Notes: generated by a model not told the origin, from the sequence alone. Shown: positions 1 through 9,762, counted from the stretch's first letter. The stretch is 64,000 bases of DNA from Pseudomonas syringae KCTC 12500 (GCF_000507185.2 NZ_AYTM02000002.1:3321501-3385500), one strand, 5' to 3'. A program made the numbers and translations.

Positions 1-46
1 ACTGGCTCATTTGTCTTCCCAGTGAATAAAAAACAGTAGGTAGGGA

Positions 47-574
47 TCAAATATATCGAGAACGGCTGCAGCGGGATCTCACGTCAACGACGTTACGACC
101 CTCTGGGGCGTTCCCTATCGCACACATGTGGGCACATGCCCCAGTAAGGCTTGATCCGCTAGGCGTCTTGCTGGGACAAAGCTTTTCCATTCTGTCTTTA
201 AGGTTTGGATACCTAAACGTGAGTTCAGGAGCCGATAAGGCGATGGCTTTCAGTGAATGAATTTCTTCTGCACCGAGCGGCCCGTTCAGAAGCACAGTGA
301 TCCAGTGTTCCTTGTTCATGTGATATGCAGGGTAAATGCCAGGCTTTTTCCTCAAGGAACCCACCAGCTCTGGTTGAACTTTCAAGTCAATGACATCAAC
401 CCGCTTATCCCCATCGATACCTATTTTTTCGGCAGGAATCTCCATGAGGAGGGCATACCACTTTTCAGTATCCGAATGCCTGAAGACTGTGTAATCGGGA
501 AACTTTTCCCACGCATGATCCGGCTTTGTTTCGTATTTTTTTTGTACGTAGTCGATAAATTGCTGGCGGTTCAT
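47..574 (-). CDS. MmcQ/YjbR (DUF419) family protein with aberrant C-terminal tail
   Basis: Residues 1 to about 118 read as a YjbR/MmcQ small protein: an N-terminal helix ending in HAWEKFPDYTVFRH, then KWYALLMEI and the family's PAYHMNKEHWITVLL segment. The fold is a CyaY-like, DNA-binding-protein-like domain of unknown cellular role. The ATG at 574 has a good Shine-Dalgarno (AAGGAG, about 6 nt upstream). Family members usually stop near residue 120; here about 55 residues of Cys/Ser/Arg-rich sequence follow, so the native stop was probably lost at a junction. The family call is secure, the tail is probably not functional. Confidence 0.75.
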   Translation of the reverse strand: MNRQQFIDYVQKKYETKPDHAWEKFPDYTVFRHSDTEKWYALLMEIPAEKIGIDGDKRVDVIDLKVQPELVGSLRKKPGIYPAYHMNKEHWITVLLNGPLGAEEIHSLKAIALSAPELTFRYPNLKDRMEKLCPSKTPSGSSLTGACAHMCAIGNAPEGRNVVDVRSRCSRSRYI

Positions 575-803
575 GTATTGCTCCTTAATCTGGAGTCCAT
601 GGACATCGAAAGGCAGTCAATGAGTGTCAATTTGAACGAAGTGCCCTCCATCTGAAGGTCATACTGACCATTGCATGGCTGAATAATTCAAGCTTTCAAT
701 GGGGGATGGCCAAGCTACTCGGAAGAAATGGCAGCGCGGTTGAACATTCAACGACACGTGGGTTCCCACACCTATGATTTACTTCCTGACGAGGCAAAAT
801 GTC

Positions 804-2150
804 ATGCACCCATCACTCCTGAGTAACTTGGATCTCCACCTGCAAGGAAAGTATCGATTAGGTGCCTCGGCCGAGCGAGATCTGCATCAGGGACTGTGGA
901 ATGGCACTGCCGATTCAAACACGGTAGTTTTAGTTAAATGCTCATCATCTGATGATGTGCAGGCCGCTGTAAGAATCGCCGGCGAGGCTGACCTCAAGGT
1001 CTCGGTACTCAGTGGCGGGCATGACTGGGTGGGAAGAGCCGTCAGCCATGGCGGGATGACCTTGGATTTGCGTGCGATGCACAGTGCGGTAAGGGGCGAA
1101 GAGCTCAATATACTCAAAGTAGAAGGCGGGGCCGTTGTTAAGGACGCACTCGAAGTCCTCCCTCATGGCTTTGCATTTGTTTCAGGGGTGCACACTAAAG
1201 TGGGTGTTTCAGGTATTACATTGGGGGGGGGATACGGAAAGCTGAACTATCGATACGGTTTGGCTGCAGACGCGTTGCGCCAGGCAGATGTTGTCCTTGC
1301 CGATGGCTCGAAGGTTTCCGCGAGCGCACAGAGCCATCAGGATTTGTTCTGGGCTTTACGCGGCGCGGGGAAAAACTTCGGAGTTGTGACAGCCATGCAG
1401 TTTGAAATATTCCCCACCGTCAAGGTACTCAGCGGCGTGTTCTTCGTCCCGCTCGACTGCTCCCGGCAGGCGTTGCGGGAGGTGCAAAGTATTCTGGATG
1501 ATGCCGGCGGCGATCTCAGCATCTTCTCGTCGTTTACGGAGGTTCCTGAATCGGGCTTTGGTCTGTTACTTGAATTATTGTGGGCAGATGAGGAAGAACG
1601 AGGCGCTGACTATGTGGAGCGTTTGGAGACGCTGCCGAACGTAAAAGTGGTGAAAAAGGAATGGGTGGAGTACAAACAGATATTTGACGAAAGTGGTGAC
1701 AGCGCTTGGCCTGCGGGGCGCGGTTACAAGATGGACTCCCACAATATTCCTCGCCTTGGGGCTGAAGTCATCGACGCTATTGTAGAGCTGGCTTATGACG
1801 TACCTTCGCCGCGTACTTGCATCATGCTTCATGATTTTCATGGGGTCGCTGCTGAAGTAGGTGCACAGGCAACGGCGTTTCCTCTTAGACGCAACCATTT
1901 CAATATGCAAGTCGTCGCCAGTTGGGATCCGGAGGATTCTGAAGCTGCCCAGAAGGGGAGTGCATGGATAGTGAAAGCCAGGCAGCAAATGGAGCCGTTA
2001 AGCTTTTATGGAGGATATCCGGCCGTACTTGGTCTGGAGTGCGCACAACGAGCACGGTTGTTCTATCACAACCACATGGACAGACTAAAAGTTATCAAAA
2101 ACACCTATGACCCCGGCAATATGTTTGCGGCAGATTTTGGTATTTTTTAG
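804..2150 (+). CDS. FAD-binding oxidoreductase, BBE (berberine-bridge-like) type
   Basis: About 448 residues with the PCMH-type FAD domain first and a BBE domain at the end. The SGGHDW stretch matches the position of the flavin-linking His in this family; VGVSGITLGGGYG and the downstream YGLAADAL segment form the flavin-binding wall; the C-terminus (IKNTYDPGNMF) is the BBE signature. These enzymes oxidise alcohols, sugars or secondary metabolites with O2. Substrate cannot be read from sequence. An in-frame ATG lies at 774, but the GAGG at 791-794 favours the ATG at 804. The gene stands alone between unrelated debris. Confidence 0.8.
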   Translation: MHPSLLSNLDLHLQGKYRLGASAERDLHQGLWNGTADSNTVVLVKCSSSDDVQAAVRIAGEADLKVSVLSGGHDWVGRAVSHGGMTLDLRAMHSAVRGEELNILKVEGGAVVKDALEVLPHGFAFVSGVHTKVGVSGITLGGGYGKLNYRYGLAADALRQADVVLADGSKVSASAQSHQDLFWALRGAGKNFGVVTAMQFEIFPTVKVLSGVFFVPLDCSRQALREVQSILDDAGGDLSIFSSFTEVPESGFGLLLELLWADEEERGADYVERLETLPNVKVVKKEWVEYKQIFDESGDSAWPAGRGYKMDSHNIPRLGAEVIDAIVELAYDVPSPRTCIMLHDFHGVAAEVGAQATAFPLRRNHFNMQVVASWDPEDSEAAQKGSAWIVKARQQMEPLSFYGGYPAVLGLECAQRARLFYHNHMDRLKVIKNTYDPGNMFAADFGIF

Positions 2151-2249
2151 AGGTTTTAACGCCGTAGCGAACATCGTCACGGTACGGCGGCGAGACTCTC
2201 ACTACGCCAGGATAAGCCATCGTCGATCGAGCGATTAATCGTATTCGTC

Positions 2250-2314
2250 CTGCCAAGGCTGGGTTCGTTAACGGCGCAGAATGGTTCGTCGACGGTGGCT
2301 TCACTTACGCCTGA
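2250..2314 (+). pseudogene. C-terminal remnant of a short-chain dehydrogenase
   Basis: The plus frame ending at the TGA 2312-2314 reads KAGFVNGAEWFVDGGFTYA, the typical C-terminal tail of SDR oxidoreductases (xTGxxxxVDGGxT). No N-terminal part is present upstream, which is the end of the FAD oxidase gene. It is therefore a truncated relic. The rest of 2151-2516 shows no gene. Confidence 0.6.
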
Positions 2315-2552
2315 ACAAGAGGCGCCACTGCCCGGTTCCATCCAAAGATAACCGCCTCGCTTTAATTTTTGGGTGCTCGCTCGCAGCTCTTCAGATCAGC
2401 CCCATCAACTCCTGCTTGCTCACTGCGCGGGCCGTGATAGAGCACTGAGATATGCGTCCGGCCAAGTCATCTACCCAACCTCGCAAAGCCAAGACATGGT
2501 GTGCACTTAAATTTAAGTGGGCATCAGTTCTAGCCTTTTAAGCGGGTATTTC

Positions 2553-2885
2553 ATGCAGCCAACACGCCGTTCCTACTCCAAATCCTTCAAAGCTCAGGTC
2601 ATTCAGGAATTTATCCAACCCGGCGCTTCGATTGCCAGCGTCGGACTCAGCCATAGCCTCAACGCAAACCTCGTCCACAAATGGATTCGGGTACAAACGC
2701 AGAACAGCGCCGCGTTGCGGCCTGCATTTGTTCCGCTTCACATGCCACTGGCCGGAGCAAATACGCAAGCTGCATCGTCGAATATCTGTGTTGAAATCTA
2801 GCACCCGCGTGGCACCGTTAAAGTGAGCTGGCCGACTGAAAATGCCGCTGCTTGCGCAAACTTTCTTCGAGACTTGCTGCGATGA
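2553..2885 (+). pseudogene. tnpA: IS66 accessory protein TnpA, interrupted by an amber codon
   Basis: The ATG at 2553 starts MQPTRRSYSKSFK, the usual start of the IS66 helix-turn-helix accessory protein; SIASVGLSHSLNANLVHKW is the HTH. The frame hits TAG at 2799-2801 and then continues in the same frame with HPRGTVKVSWPTENAAACA up to a TGA at 2883-2885. This is a single nonsense substitution in an otherwise full-length gene of about 110 codons. Confidence 0.75.
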
Positions 2886-3015
2886 TTCGCATCGACTCCA
2901 TCTAGATCGCCACAGAGCCGATGGACATGCGCGCAGGCACAGAAACGGCGTTAGCCAAGGTGATCGCTGTATTCGGTGCGGCGCAGCCGCACTGTGTTTA
3001 TCTGTTCTCCAATCG
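2882..3015 (+). pseudogene. tnpB: IS66 TnpB fragment with amber codon, truncated
   Basis: ATG at 2882 overlaps the tnpA stop as in intact IS66 elements. The frame reads MIRIDSI, then TAG (2903-2905), then IATEPMDMRAGTETALAKV and FGAAQPHCVYLFSNR, which is the IS66 TnpB (Orf2) N-terminus. Similarity ends at about 3015. The gene is dead twice over: nonsense codon and truncation. Confidence 0.7.
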
Positions 3016-3094
3016 TAACCGTCCGGGCAACACACCTTACTGACACCATCGCCTTAAGCGAGGGTTTCAGTAAGGTGTGTTGCCCGGACGGTTA
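3016..3094. repeat. Perfect 28-bp inverted repeat, 23-nt loop, abutting a group II intron
   Basis: 3016-3043 is the exact reverse complement of 3067-3094; the arm begins TAACCGTCCGGGCAACACAC. The right arm ends exactly where the intron 5' sequence GTGCG starts (3095). Bacterial class C group II introns characteristically insert just downstream of hairpins such as terminators or attC-like sites, so this may be the homing target. It interrupts the tnpB relic. Confidence 0.85.
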
Positions 3095-5035
3095 GTGCGC
3101 CAGTTAAAGCTGGCGGAGGATAGTCGATGAAAGTTCGATACTGGTAAGAAATGGCGAATCGACCAGACCCCGATTCATGCATGTTGCACCGCGAGGTGCA
3201 GGGTGAAGCGTTGACAGGGGAAACCGATGGGTCAGCCATTGAGCCGCGTAATCAGGGATTCGGGATGCCGATGCTGTTATCCGAAGCAGAAGGCAATACG
3301 GAGCATGGCGTTATACGCCAGTCATGCTCTGATCCCGCGCGGTCGGAGACCCTGTGCACGTCGGGAAGTCCTTCGCACAGAAACTGGGAGATCTCAGAGA
3401 TGCCCGGTGCGCAAGCACCGGGCGGAGTAGGAAAGGCCAAAAGCCGTAATCCTGCTGTCTACGTCGCTGAGAAGTCGGATACGTCCGTAGTACCTGAGAA
3501 GCCGTCGAACAAAGGGCCGAGCCCTGCGGAGATCGTGGAGGAAAGGACGTAGCCAAGGGAAACACCGACACGTCCCCCGCGCCCCGGACACAGAGCCGGA
3601 TCAGTTGCGCGTCGATGGGACTTGAAGGTGTACGTGAAGCAGCCCGAAGGGAAAAGGGCGTGCAGTTCACGGCATTGCTACACCACATCACACCGCAATT
3701 ACTGGAGCAGAGCTTTTATGCGCTTCGCCGCGATGCGGCGGTGGGCGTGGATGGCATGTCTTAGCGAGAATATGAAGAAGGTCTTCTCCAGCGGGTGACC
3801 AATCTGCACGCAAGGCTCCACAGTGGAGCCTATCGGGCAACGCCGTCACGGCGGGTTTTCATGCCCAAAGCCGACGGTAGACTGCGCCCTTTGGGCATTG
3901 CCTCTCTGGAAGACAAGATCGTTCAGCAGGCAGTCGTCACTGTTCTGAATGCGATCTATGAAGAAGACTTTCTGGAATTCTCGTACGGCTTTCGGCCGGG
4001 ACGCAGCCAGCATGATGCGCTGGATGCGTTGACGGTCGCGCTGAAGGGCCAGAAGGTGAACTGGATATTGGATGCGGATATCACGTCGTTCTTTGATGAG
4101 ATCGACCATGAATGGATGCTTATGTTTCTGGGACACCGGATTGCAGACCGCCGCATGCTCGGACTTATCTGCAAATGGCTTCAGGCGGGTGTTATGGAGG
4201 ATGGCCGTAGAATGGCTGCGACCAAGGGGACGCCCCAAGGCGCAGTGATATCGCCGTTACTGGCGAATATCTATCTTCACTACGTGCTGGATCTGTGGGC
4301 AAGGCAGCGGCGCCAGTGCCACGCCCGTGGCGATGTAATCGTTGTGCGTTACGCGGATGACAGCGTTGTGGGTTTCAGGACGCAATGGCAGGCCCAGCAG
4401 TTTCTGGTGCAGTTGCAGGAACGCTTGGCAAGGTTCGGTTTATCCCTCAACGCCTCGAAGACAAGGCTGATTGAATTTGGTCGTTTTGCTGCGAGAAATC
4501 GTAGAAAACGAGGCCTAGGTAAGCAGGAGACGTTTGATTTCCTGGGCTTCACACACTGCTCTAGTAGCAACAGAAGCGGTGGGTTTCAAATACTGCGACT
4601 GACGGTCAAGAAGCGAATGCGTGCGACGCTGCTGGCTATTCGGGATGAGCTGAAGCGCCGACGTCACGAGCCTGTTCGAGTTGGGGGTCAGTAGCTTAAC
4701 CGAGTTGTCACTGGGTACTTCAACTACCACGCGGTGCCGGGAAACCTGATACGTCTTGGTGGTTTTCGTCTGGCGGTATGCCGTCTATGGCGGCAAGCCC
4801 TCAAACGTCGTAGCCAGCGTCATCGGCTTCAATGGTCACGCTACGGACGCCTTGCCGACCTCTACATACCAAGACCCAGAAATGCACATCCTTATCCTGA
4901 GGATCGCTTCGCGTACCCAAGGCAGGAGCCGCATGCGGTAATTCCGCACGTACGGATCTGGGCGGGGGCCAAATCGCTCGATCGAGTTAGCACTAGATCG
5001 TCACGATCAGGCCCTACAAGCCGGGTCTACCCCTA
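3095..5035 (+). mobile_element. Group II intron (retroelement) with degenerate maturase gene
   Basis: The 5' end GTGCG fits the group II consensus GUGYG and is followed by a hairpin (CGCCAG / CTGGCG) expected for domain I. The long structured 5' region carries an internal reverse transcriptase frame, then a recognisable domain V at 4926-4959. The 3' end lies near 5035 (CTACCCCTAG) but cannot be fixed exactly. RNA parts look preserved while the protein has nonsense codons, so retrohoming would need a maturase in trans. Confidence 0.75.
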
Positions 5036-5036
5036 G
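3615..5036 (+). pseudogene. ltrA: Group II intron reverse transcriptase/maturase, two in-frame amber codons
   Basis: The plus frame from the ATG at 3615 (MGLEGVREAARREKG) through TALLHHITPQLLEQSFYAL is the usual N-terminus of intron-encoded RTs. TAG at 3762-3764 falls where relatives have Trp (VDGMxWREYE). The frame then continues through FMPKADGRLRPLGI, YGFRPGRS, TKGTPQGAVISPLLANIYL and the catalytic YADD. A second TAG at 4692-4694 again replaces an expected Trp (VGQWL). The X/thumb region and the read-through of domain V follow. Both are single-base TGG to TAG changes, leaving only an internal 299-residue GTG-initiated frame (3795-4694). Confidence 0.8.
4926..4959 (+). ncRNA. Group II intron domain V
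   Basis: A 34-nt hairpin with the GAGCCG...CGGATCT helix, an internal AAT-type bulge region and the catalytic-triad-like start (GAGCC), located just upstream of the intron 3' end and immediately behind the maturase frame. Layout and length match bacterial domain V. Identification rests on motif and position, not on a covariance search. Confidence 0.7.
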
Positions 5037-5320
5037 TGTGGTGTCTCAAAAATACCAGTGAAGATGGTCTTCTGAGCGAGGCTAGATTTTTGCAAGCAGC
5101 AGCGTTGCTTGGCTCCCGCTGTGCATAAATTTTGCCCTTTCCATTAGTAGCATTCATGCAGCAGCCAGCTATAAGCCGCTGCAAGGCAAAAACGCTACTA
5201 CCTTTTTCCGGCGCATGAAAATGTGTGATTTATCATCAGTGAAGGATCGCCCTCAAGACCTGTGGGACGGGCATAAGTCCATTTTCTGTTCCGTTGCAAA
5301 CCATGTCCGGCGCTTGAATC
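5037..5320. other. Intergenic stretch between group II intron and dapE
   Basis: About 280 bases with no gene that I recognise. A short plus-strand frame (RRMKMCDLSSVKDRPQDLWD) is open near 5210-5275 but has no start or known match, and may be relic coding sequence. No IS66 sequence resumes after the intron, so the intron did not simply split the IS. Confidence 0.5.
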
Positions 5321-6457
5321 TCATGCCAGCAATTTGATCAAGGTCTCATAGTAGATCTCAGTCAGCACATCAAGATCACTGGCAAGGATACATTCGTTGA
5401 CCTGATGAATCGTAGCGTTGACTGGCCCAAGCTCAACAACCTGAGTGCCCATGGTGGCGATAAATCGACCGTCAGAGGTGCCACCGGATGTAGACGCCTG
5501 AGTGTCACGCCCGGTTACTGCCTTGATGCTGGATGCAACAGCATCCAGCAGTGCGCCCGGCTCCGTCAGAAAGGGCAGGCCCGATAAAGTCCAGTCGATG
5601 TGCCAATCCAACGAATGCTTGTCGAGGATTTCCGCAACACGGCTCTTCAGGCTCTCAACTGTTGATTCGGTAGAAAAGCGAAAATTGAACACCGCGACCA
5701 GCTCTCCAGGAATCACGTTTGTTGCACCTGTACCTGAGTTCAGGTTCGACACTTGAAAGCTGGTAGGCGGAAAGAATGCATTGCCGCTGTCCCAATGCTC
5801 GCTGACCAGTTCAGCTAGCGCTGGGGCTAACAGATGAATTGGATTCTTGGCCAGATGTGGATAGGCCACATGCCCCTGGACTCCTCGCAAAGTGAGGGTT
5901 GCGCCCAGCGAACCACGTCGCCCGTTTTTCACAATATCACCCACCAGTGTTGTGCTGGATGGCTCACCCACTATGCACCAATCCAGCCGTTGTTGACGCG
6001 CGACCAAGCGTTCGACCACCGCTTTGGTGCCGTGATGGGCGGGGCCTTCTTCATCGCTGGTGATCAGAAATGCCACTGAGCCTCGGTGATTAGGGTAATC
6101 CACCACGAAACGCTCAGCGGCCACTAACATGGCCGCCAGGCTGCCTTTCATGTCTGCAGCACCTCTTCCGTGAAGCATCCCCTGATCATCGATAAAGGCA
6201 TCGAATGGAGGTATGTTCCAGGCTTGCAACGGTCCAGTCGGCACCACGTCTGTATGCCCGGCAAAACAGAGCACTGGCCCGTCTCTGCGGCCATGAGATG
6301 CCCAGAAATTGTCTACGTTTTCAATCCTCATTTGCTCCAGCGCGAAGCCGACATTAGCAAGGCGCGCCATCATTAATTCCTGGCAGCCAGCGTCGACGGG
6401 TGTGACCGATGGACGGCGGATCAAATCGCAGGCAAGTTCAAGAGTGGGTGAAAGCAT
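5321..6457 (-). CDS. dapE: Succinyl-diaminopimelate desuccinylase
   Basis: M20-family zinc hydrolase that removes succinate from N-succinyl-LL-diaminopimelate in lysine and peptidoglycan precursor synthesis. The start at 6457 ([20 protein letters not shown]) matches family N-termini; a longer in-frame ATG at 6493 adds 12 atypical residues. Metal ligand motifs are clear: [12 protein letters not shown] (H68, D70), GRGAADMKG (D102) and TSDEEGPA (E136/E137). Length (378) is normal. It is divergent from a dapC paralogue with a 193-bp gap. In accessory DNA it is most likely a second copy beside the chromosomal dapE. Confidence 0.92.
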   Translation of the reverse strand: MLSPTLELACDLIRRPSVTPVDAGCQELMMARLANVGFALEQMRIENVDNFWASHGRRDGPVLCFAGHTDVVPTGPLQAWNIPPFDAFIDDQGMLHGRGAADMKGSLAAMLVAAERFVVDYPNHRGSVAFLITSDEEGPAHHGTKAVVERLVARQQRLDWCIVGEPSSTTLVGDIVKNGRRGSLGATLTLRGVQGHVAYPHLAKNPIHLLAPALAELVSEHWDSGNAFFPPTSFQVSNLNSGTGATNVIPGELVAVFNFRFSTESTVESLKSRVAEILDKHSLDWHIDWTLSGLPFLTEPGALLDAVASSIKAVTGRDTQASTSGGTSDGRFIATMGTQVVELGPVNATIHQVNECILASDLDVLTEIYYETLIKLLA

Positions 6458-6650
6458 GACGGCAAAAACTCCATATAACGGTTGAAAAATCAAGGTAATA
6501 GTATTACATTATATTTCGATAGTCTTGCTGAATCAGTGGTCGGGCTTTCGAGCTTTGCCGCAGGTTGCTCTAACGTGCAGGTCGGTCAGCATGACCGTCC
6601 CGTGCATCAGCTCTACCGCCTACGCAATTAAACACGATTGAGATCTTGAT

Positions 6651-7853
6651 ATGAACGACGCTTTAGCTCAGTTGCAGTCCTACCCTTTTGAGAAATTGCG
6701 CACCCTGTTGAATGGGGTTACGCCAAATGCGAGCCTGAGGCCTATCGCGCTGTCCATCGGAGAGCCTAAGCACCCCTCGCCGGCGTTCGTCAAAACGGCG
6801 TTGGCAGCCAATCTCGACAAAATGTCCGTGTACCCTGCGACCTTGGGGATCCCCGAATTGCGTGCGGCCATTGCTGACTGGTGCCAGCAGCGCTTTGACG
6901 TACCCAAAGGCTGGTTGGACCCTGCCCGTCACATCCTGCCGGTCAACGGAACGCGCGAAGCGCTTTTCGCATTTACCCAAACTGTTGTCCGTCGGGATAG
7001 CAATGGGTTGGTCATCAGCCCAAATCCGTTTTATCAAATCTACGAAGGCGCAGCGATTCTGGCCGGAGCCACGCCCTATTACCTCCCCTGCCTGGAAAGT
7101 CACGGCTTCAATCCAGATTTTGACAGCGTACCGGCAGATATCTGGAAGCGCTGCCAGCTCCTGTTTCTCTGTTCGCCGGGTAACCCTACCGGTGCACTGG
7201 TGCCCTTGGATGCCCTGAAAAAACTGATTTCTCTTGCCGATGAGCATGACTTTGTCATCGCTGCAGACGAATGCTACAGCGAGATATACTTCGACGAGAC
7301 GTCGCCACCACCTGGCTTGCTAACTGCTTGTGCTGAGCTTGGTCGTAGCGATTTCAAACGTTGTGTGGTGTTTCACAGCTTGTCAAAACGCTCCAACCTG
7401 CCTGGCTTGCGTTCGGGGTTTGTAGCGGGCGACGCAGATATTCTCAAAGCGTTCCTTCTTTACCGGACTTACCACGGTTGCGCCATGGCTGTTCACAGCC
7501 AGCTGGCAAGCATTTGCGCTTGGAAAGATGAAGACCATGTACGTGAAAACCGCGATCTGTATCGTGAAAAATTCGACGCGGTGCTCGCGATTCTCTCGCC
7601 GGTCATGGACGTCAAGAAGCCTGATGGCAGTTTCTACCTGTGGGCAAAAGTCCCGATGGACGACGCTGAATTCTGTCGTGAGCTGTTCGAGCAGACACAC
7701 ATAACGGTTATTCCGGGATCTTACTTGTCTCGCGAAGTCGACGGCGTTAATCCTGGTGCAGAGCGGATAAGAATGGCTCTGGTCGCGCCATTGGCTGAAT
7801 GCGTGGAAGCGGCAGAACGGATCAGGGATTTCCTTCTACAGCGTCGCCTATAA
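6651..7853 (+). CDS. dapC: Succinyldiaminopimelate transaminase
   Basis: Fold-type I PLP aminotransferase of 400 residues converting N-succinyl-2-amino-6-ketopimelate to N-succinyl-LL-DAP with glutamate. Visible motifs: SPGNPTG (175-181), AADECYSEIYF with the pyridine-nitrogen Asp near 206, and SLSKRSNLPGLRSGF with the PLP lysine K246. The N-terminus (LAQLQSYPFEKLRTLL) is typical of proteobacterial DapC. With the divergent dapE it supplies two consecutive steps of the succinylase branch. Why an accessory region carries this pair is unclear (redundancy or a DAP/lysine-derived product). Confidence 0.92.
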   Translation: MNDALAQLQSYPFEKLRTLLNGVTPNASLRPIALSIGEPKHPSPAFVKTALAANLDKMSVYPATLGIPELRAAIADWCQQRFDVPKGWLDPARHILPVNGTREALFAFTQTVVRRDSNGLVISPNPFYQIYEGAAILAGATPYYLPCLESHGFNPDFDSVPADIWKRCQLLFLCSPGNPTGALVPLDALKKLISLADEHDFVIAADECYSEIYFDETSPPPGLLTACAELGRSDFKRCVVFHSLSKRSNLPGLRSGFVAGDADILKAFLLYRTYHGCAMAVHSQLASICAWKDEDHVRENRDLYREKFDAVLAILSPVMDVKKPDGSFYLWAKVPMDDAEFCRELFEQTHITVIPGSYLSREVDGVNPGAERIRMALVAPLAECVEAAERIRDFLLQRRL

Positions 7854-8365
7854 CTGGCCGCTGCGCTGATTACGTAATGGCAAACCGGATCTTGTAACGC
7901 CTGAATAGACGCATAGGTTTCATTCAGGCTAGCCGTTTGAATAATCGAAAAATCGAGCTCCGTTATCGAATAGCCACTCCTGAAGGGAGATAACTGCCTG
8001 GCTATGAATAGTAGCGCCTGACAACCTTGGAAGGCGCGGTGCGAGCCTGCTAAAACGGGTGAGCGCAGACTAAGAAAACGCCCGATAGTTGAGTATAGAC
8101 ACAACGGTATCTTGATGTGGACATCGCCAGATCACTCTCGGTCATCATGGTGTTATCGGCATCTGATCGACTCTGTTTACCGGCCTGAAAAATGCACGTC
8201 CTGTATTAATTTTTATTTAAGCGCGTTGAGCTGATGACAGGTTAAAATTGAGTGGTTGGAAAAAAGATCGGTCAGACAGCGGTAACCAAAATACCAATTT
8301 TCAGGTAGCGCTCCAGGCTTACCTGTAGAAACCATACTGAGTTAAAACAATCAAAGGGCATGAGT
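7854..8365. other. 512-bp intergenic region, no gene recognised
   Basis: Both strands were read. A minus-strand open frame (about 7721-8104) overlaps dapC, lacks a convincing start and matches no family I know. The final 100 bases before 8366 are AT-rich (TAATTTTTATTTAAG near 8203) and may hold the promoter of the peptidase gene. Confidence 0.4.
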
Positions 8366-9658
8366 ATGAAAAAAGCTTATTATATACTGCTGGCGGCATT
8401 TATTGCGCAGCACACTATGGCCGGGCAGTCCGCTGACGAGAAGAAACTGGTCACCTACGTAGACCAGCATCACGCTGAGCAAGTATCTTTTCTGGAAACA
8501 CTCGTTAACATTAATAGCGGAACAGAAAATGTGAAGGGTGTTACTCAGGTTGGCAACTTGATGAAGCAGAAGCTTGACGAGCTCGGTTTTGAGACGCAAT
8601 GGCATGCTCTGCCTGCCGGCATGAACCACGCGGGAAGTCTTGTTGCTGTTCACAAGGGCAAATCACCCAAGCGCATGTTGCTGATAGGCCATCTGGACAC
8701 CGTCTTTCCCGAGGAAAGCAAATTCCAGAAATTTACTTACATCGAAGAAGGCAAAAAAGCAAAAGGGCCGGGCGTCATTGATGACAAGGGTGGCATGGTG
8801 ACGATGCTTTACGCCTTGCAGGCCCTGAAAGCCAACGGTTCGCTGGAAAACATGAATATCGCCGTTGTGCTGGTCGGTGACGAGGAGCTGGCAGCTAGGC
8901 CGACAGACATATCGAGAAAAGTACTCATTGATGAGGCCAAGAAAAGTGACATCGCGCTGGGTTTTGAATTTGCCTTGTCCGCAAACCAGCTGGTAACCAA
9001 CCGCAGAGGCCTTAGCGAGTGGTTCCTGACGAGTAAGGGCGTGGAGCAACACTCGGCGAAGATTTTCCAACCTAAAACAGGCTTCGGTGCCATTTACGAA
9101 TCTGCGCGCGTGCTGGATCAGATAAGATCGCAACTGTCGAACACCCCAGGGCTTACCATCAATCCCGGCATAGCGCTTGGAGGGGCAAGCGCGAGTGAAG
9201 ATATAGAGAATGGCAAGGGTGTTGCCACTGGCAGAAAGACCAGTGTAGCGGCGGCCTCGCTTGTTCATGGCGATCTACGTTTCGCGAGTGACGAGCAAAA
9301 GGACCTGGCCGAATCGAAGATAAAGGCTATTGTCAGCAATCCTCTGGCTAACACAAGCAGCGAGTTTGTACTCAAACCGATCATGCCTGTCATGGAAGAG
9401 ACTAAAGGCAACCTGGAGCTGTTGAAGCAGTACAGCGAAGTCAGCCAGGATTTGGCTGGCCCGGCGTTGGAACCAGTACCCTCGGCAGAGAGGGGTGGTG
9501 CAGACATCTCTTACATAAGCAAGTTCGTCAACGCCAGTCTGGATGGACTCGGGGCAGCAGGCGATGCGACACACACTGAAAACGAAGTCATAGACCTTGG
9601 CTCTTTGGTCGTGGCGACTAAACGAGCCGCTATTTTTATGAGTCGCTACAGCGAATAG
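8366..9658 (+). CDS. Exported M20 family metallopeptidase (glutamate carboxypeptidase-like)
   Basis: Zinc exopeptidase of about 430 residues in the carboxypeptidase G2-like M20A group, predicted periplasmic from the Sec signal MKKAYYILLAAFIAQHTMAG. Motifs: LIGHLDTVFP, GPGVIDDKGG and VVLVGDEE give the metal-binding His, Asp and Glu plus the general-base Glu; the dimerisation insert lies around 200-310. The start at 8366 is preferred because AAAGGG (8353-8358) is 7 nt upstream; the ATG at 8360 is too close. Likely role: trimming C-terminal Glu or acyl-amino acids from peptides or conjugates. A hairpin follows the stop. Confidence 0.85.
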   Translation: MKKAYYILLAAFIAQHTMAGQSADEKKLVTYVDQHHAEQVSFLETLVNINSGTENVKGVTQVGNLMKQKLDELGFETQWHALPAGMNHAGSLVAVHKGKSPKRMLLIGHLDTVFPEESKFQKFTYIEEGKKAKGPGVIDDKGGMVTMLYALQALKANGSLENMNIAVVLVGDEELAARPTDISRKVLIDEAKKSDIALGFEFALSANQLVTNRRGLSEWFLTSKGVEQHSAKIFQPKTGFGAIYESARVLDQIRSQLSNTPGLTINPGIALGGASASEDIENGKGVATGRKTSVAAASLVHGDLRFASDEQKDLAESKIKAIVSNPLANTSSEFVLKPIMPVMEETKGNLELLKQYSEVSQDLAGPALEPVPSAERGGADISYISKFVNASLDGLGAAGDATHTENEVIDLGSLVVATKRAAIFMSRYSE

Positions 9659-9669
9659 AGGCATAAAGC

Positions 9670-9698
9670 GGATAGCTCAGTGCTGGGCTATCCACTTT
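9670..9698 (+). terminator. Probable Rho-independent terminator of the M20 peptidase gene
   Basis: GGATAGC (9670-9676) pairs with GCTATCC (9687-9693) across a 10-nt loop, followed by ACTTTTC, 11 nt downstream of the stop codon. The U-run is short, so efficiency is uncertain. Confidence 0.5.
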
Positions 9699-9762
9699 TC
9701 CTGCGAGGAACACGCTTTACCTAGGTGCTGTTCCCGCTTTCACGTAGGCAGCACAGAGAAAC

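Larger units (their letters stand above)
2498..3015 (+). mobile_element. Decayed 5' part of an IS66-family element
   Basis: The segment starts near an IS66-like terminal sequence (GTGCACTTAAATTTAAGTGG, about 2500-2519) and continues into tnpA and the first part of tnpB in the usual overlapping order. Both genes contain in-frame stops, and the element breaks off at about 3015 where a perfect hairpin and a group II intron begin. No tnpC (main transposase) or right end is present, so it cannot move by itself. Confidence 0.7.

Noticed and set aside
5321..9658. Tabtoxin biosynthesis cluster
   Set aside because: Only dapE, dapC and an M20 peptidase are present; no TblA, TabA or beta-lactam-forming or ligase genes are seen.
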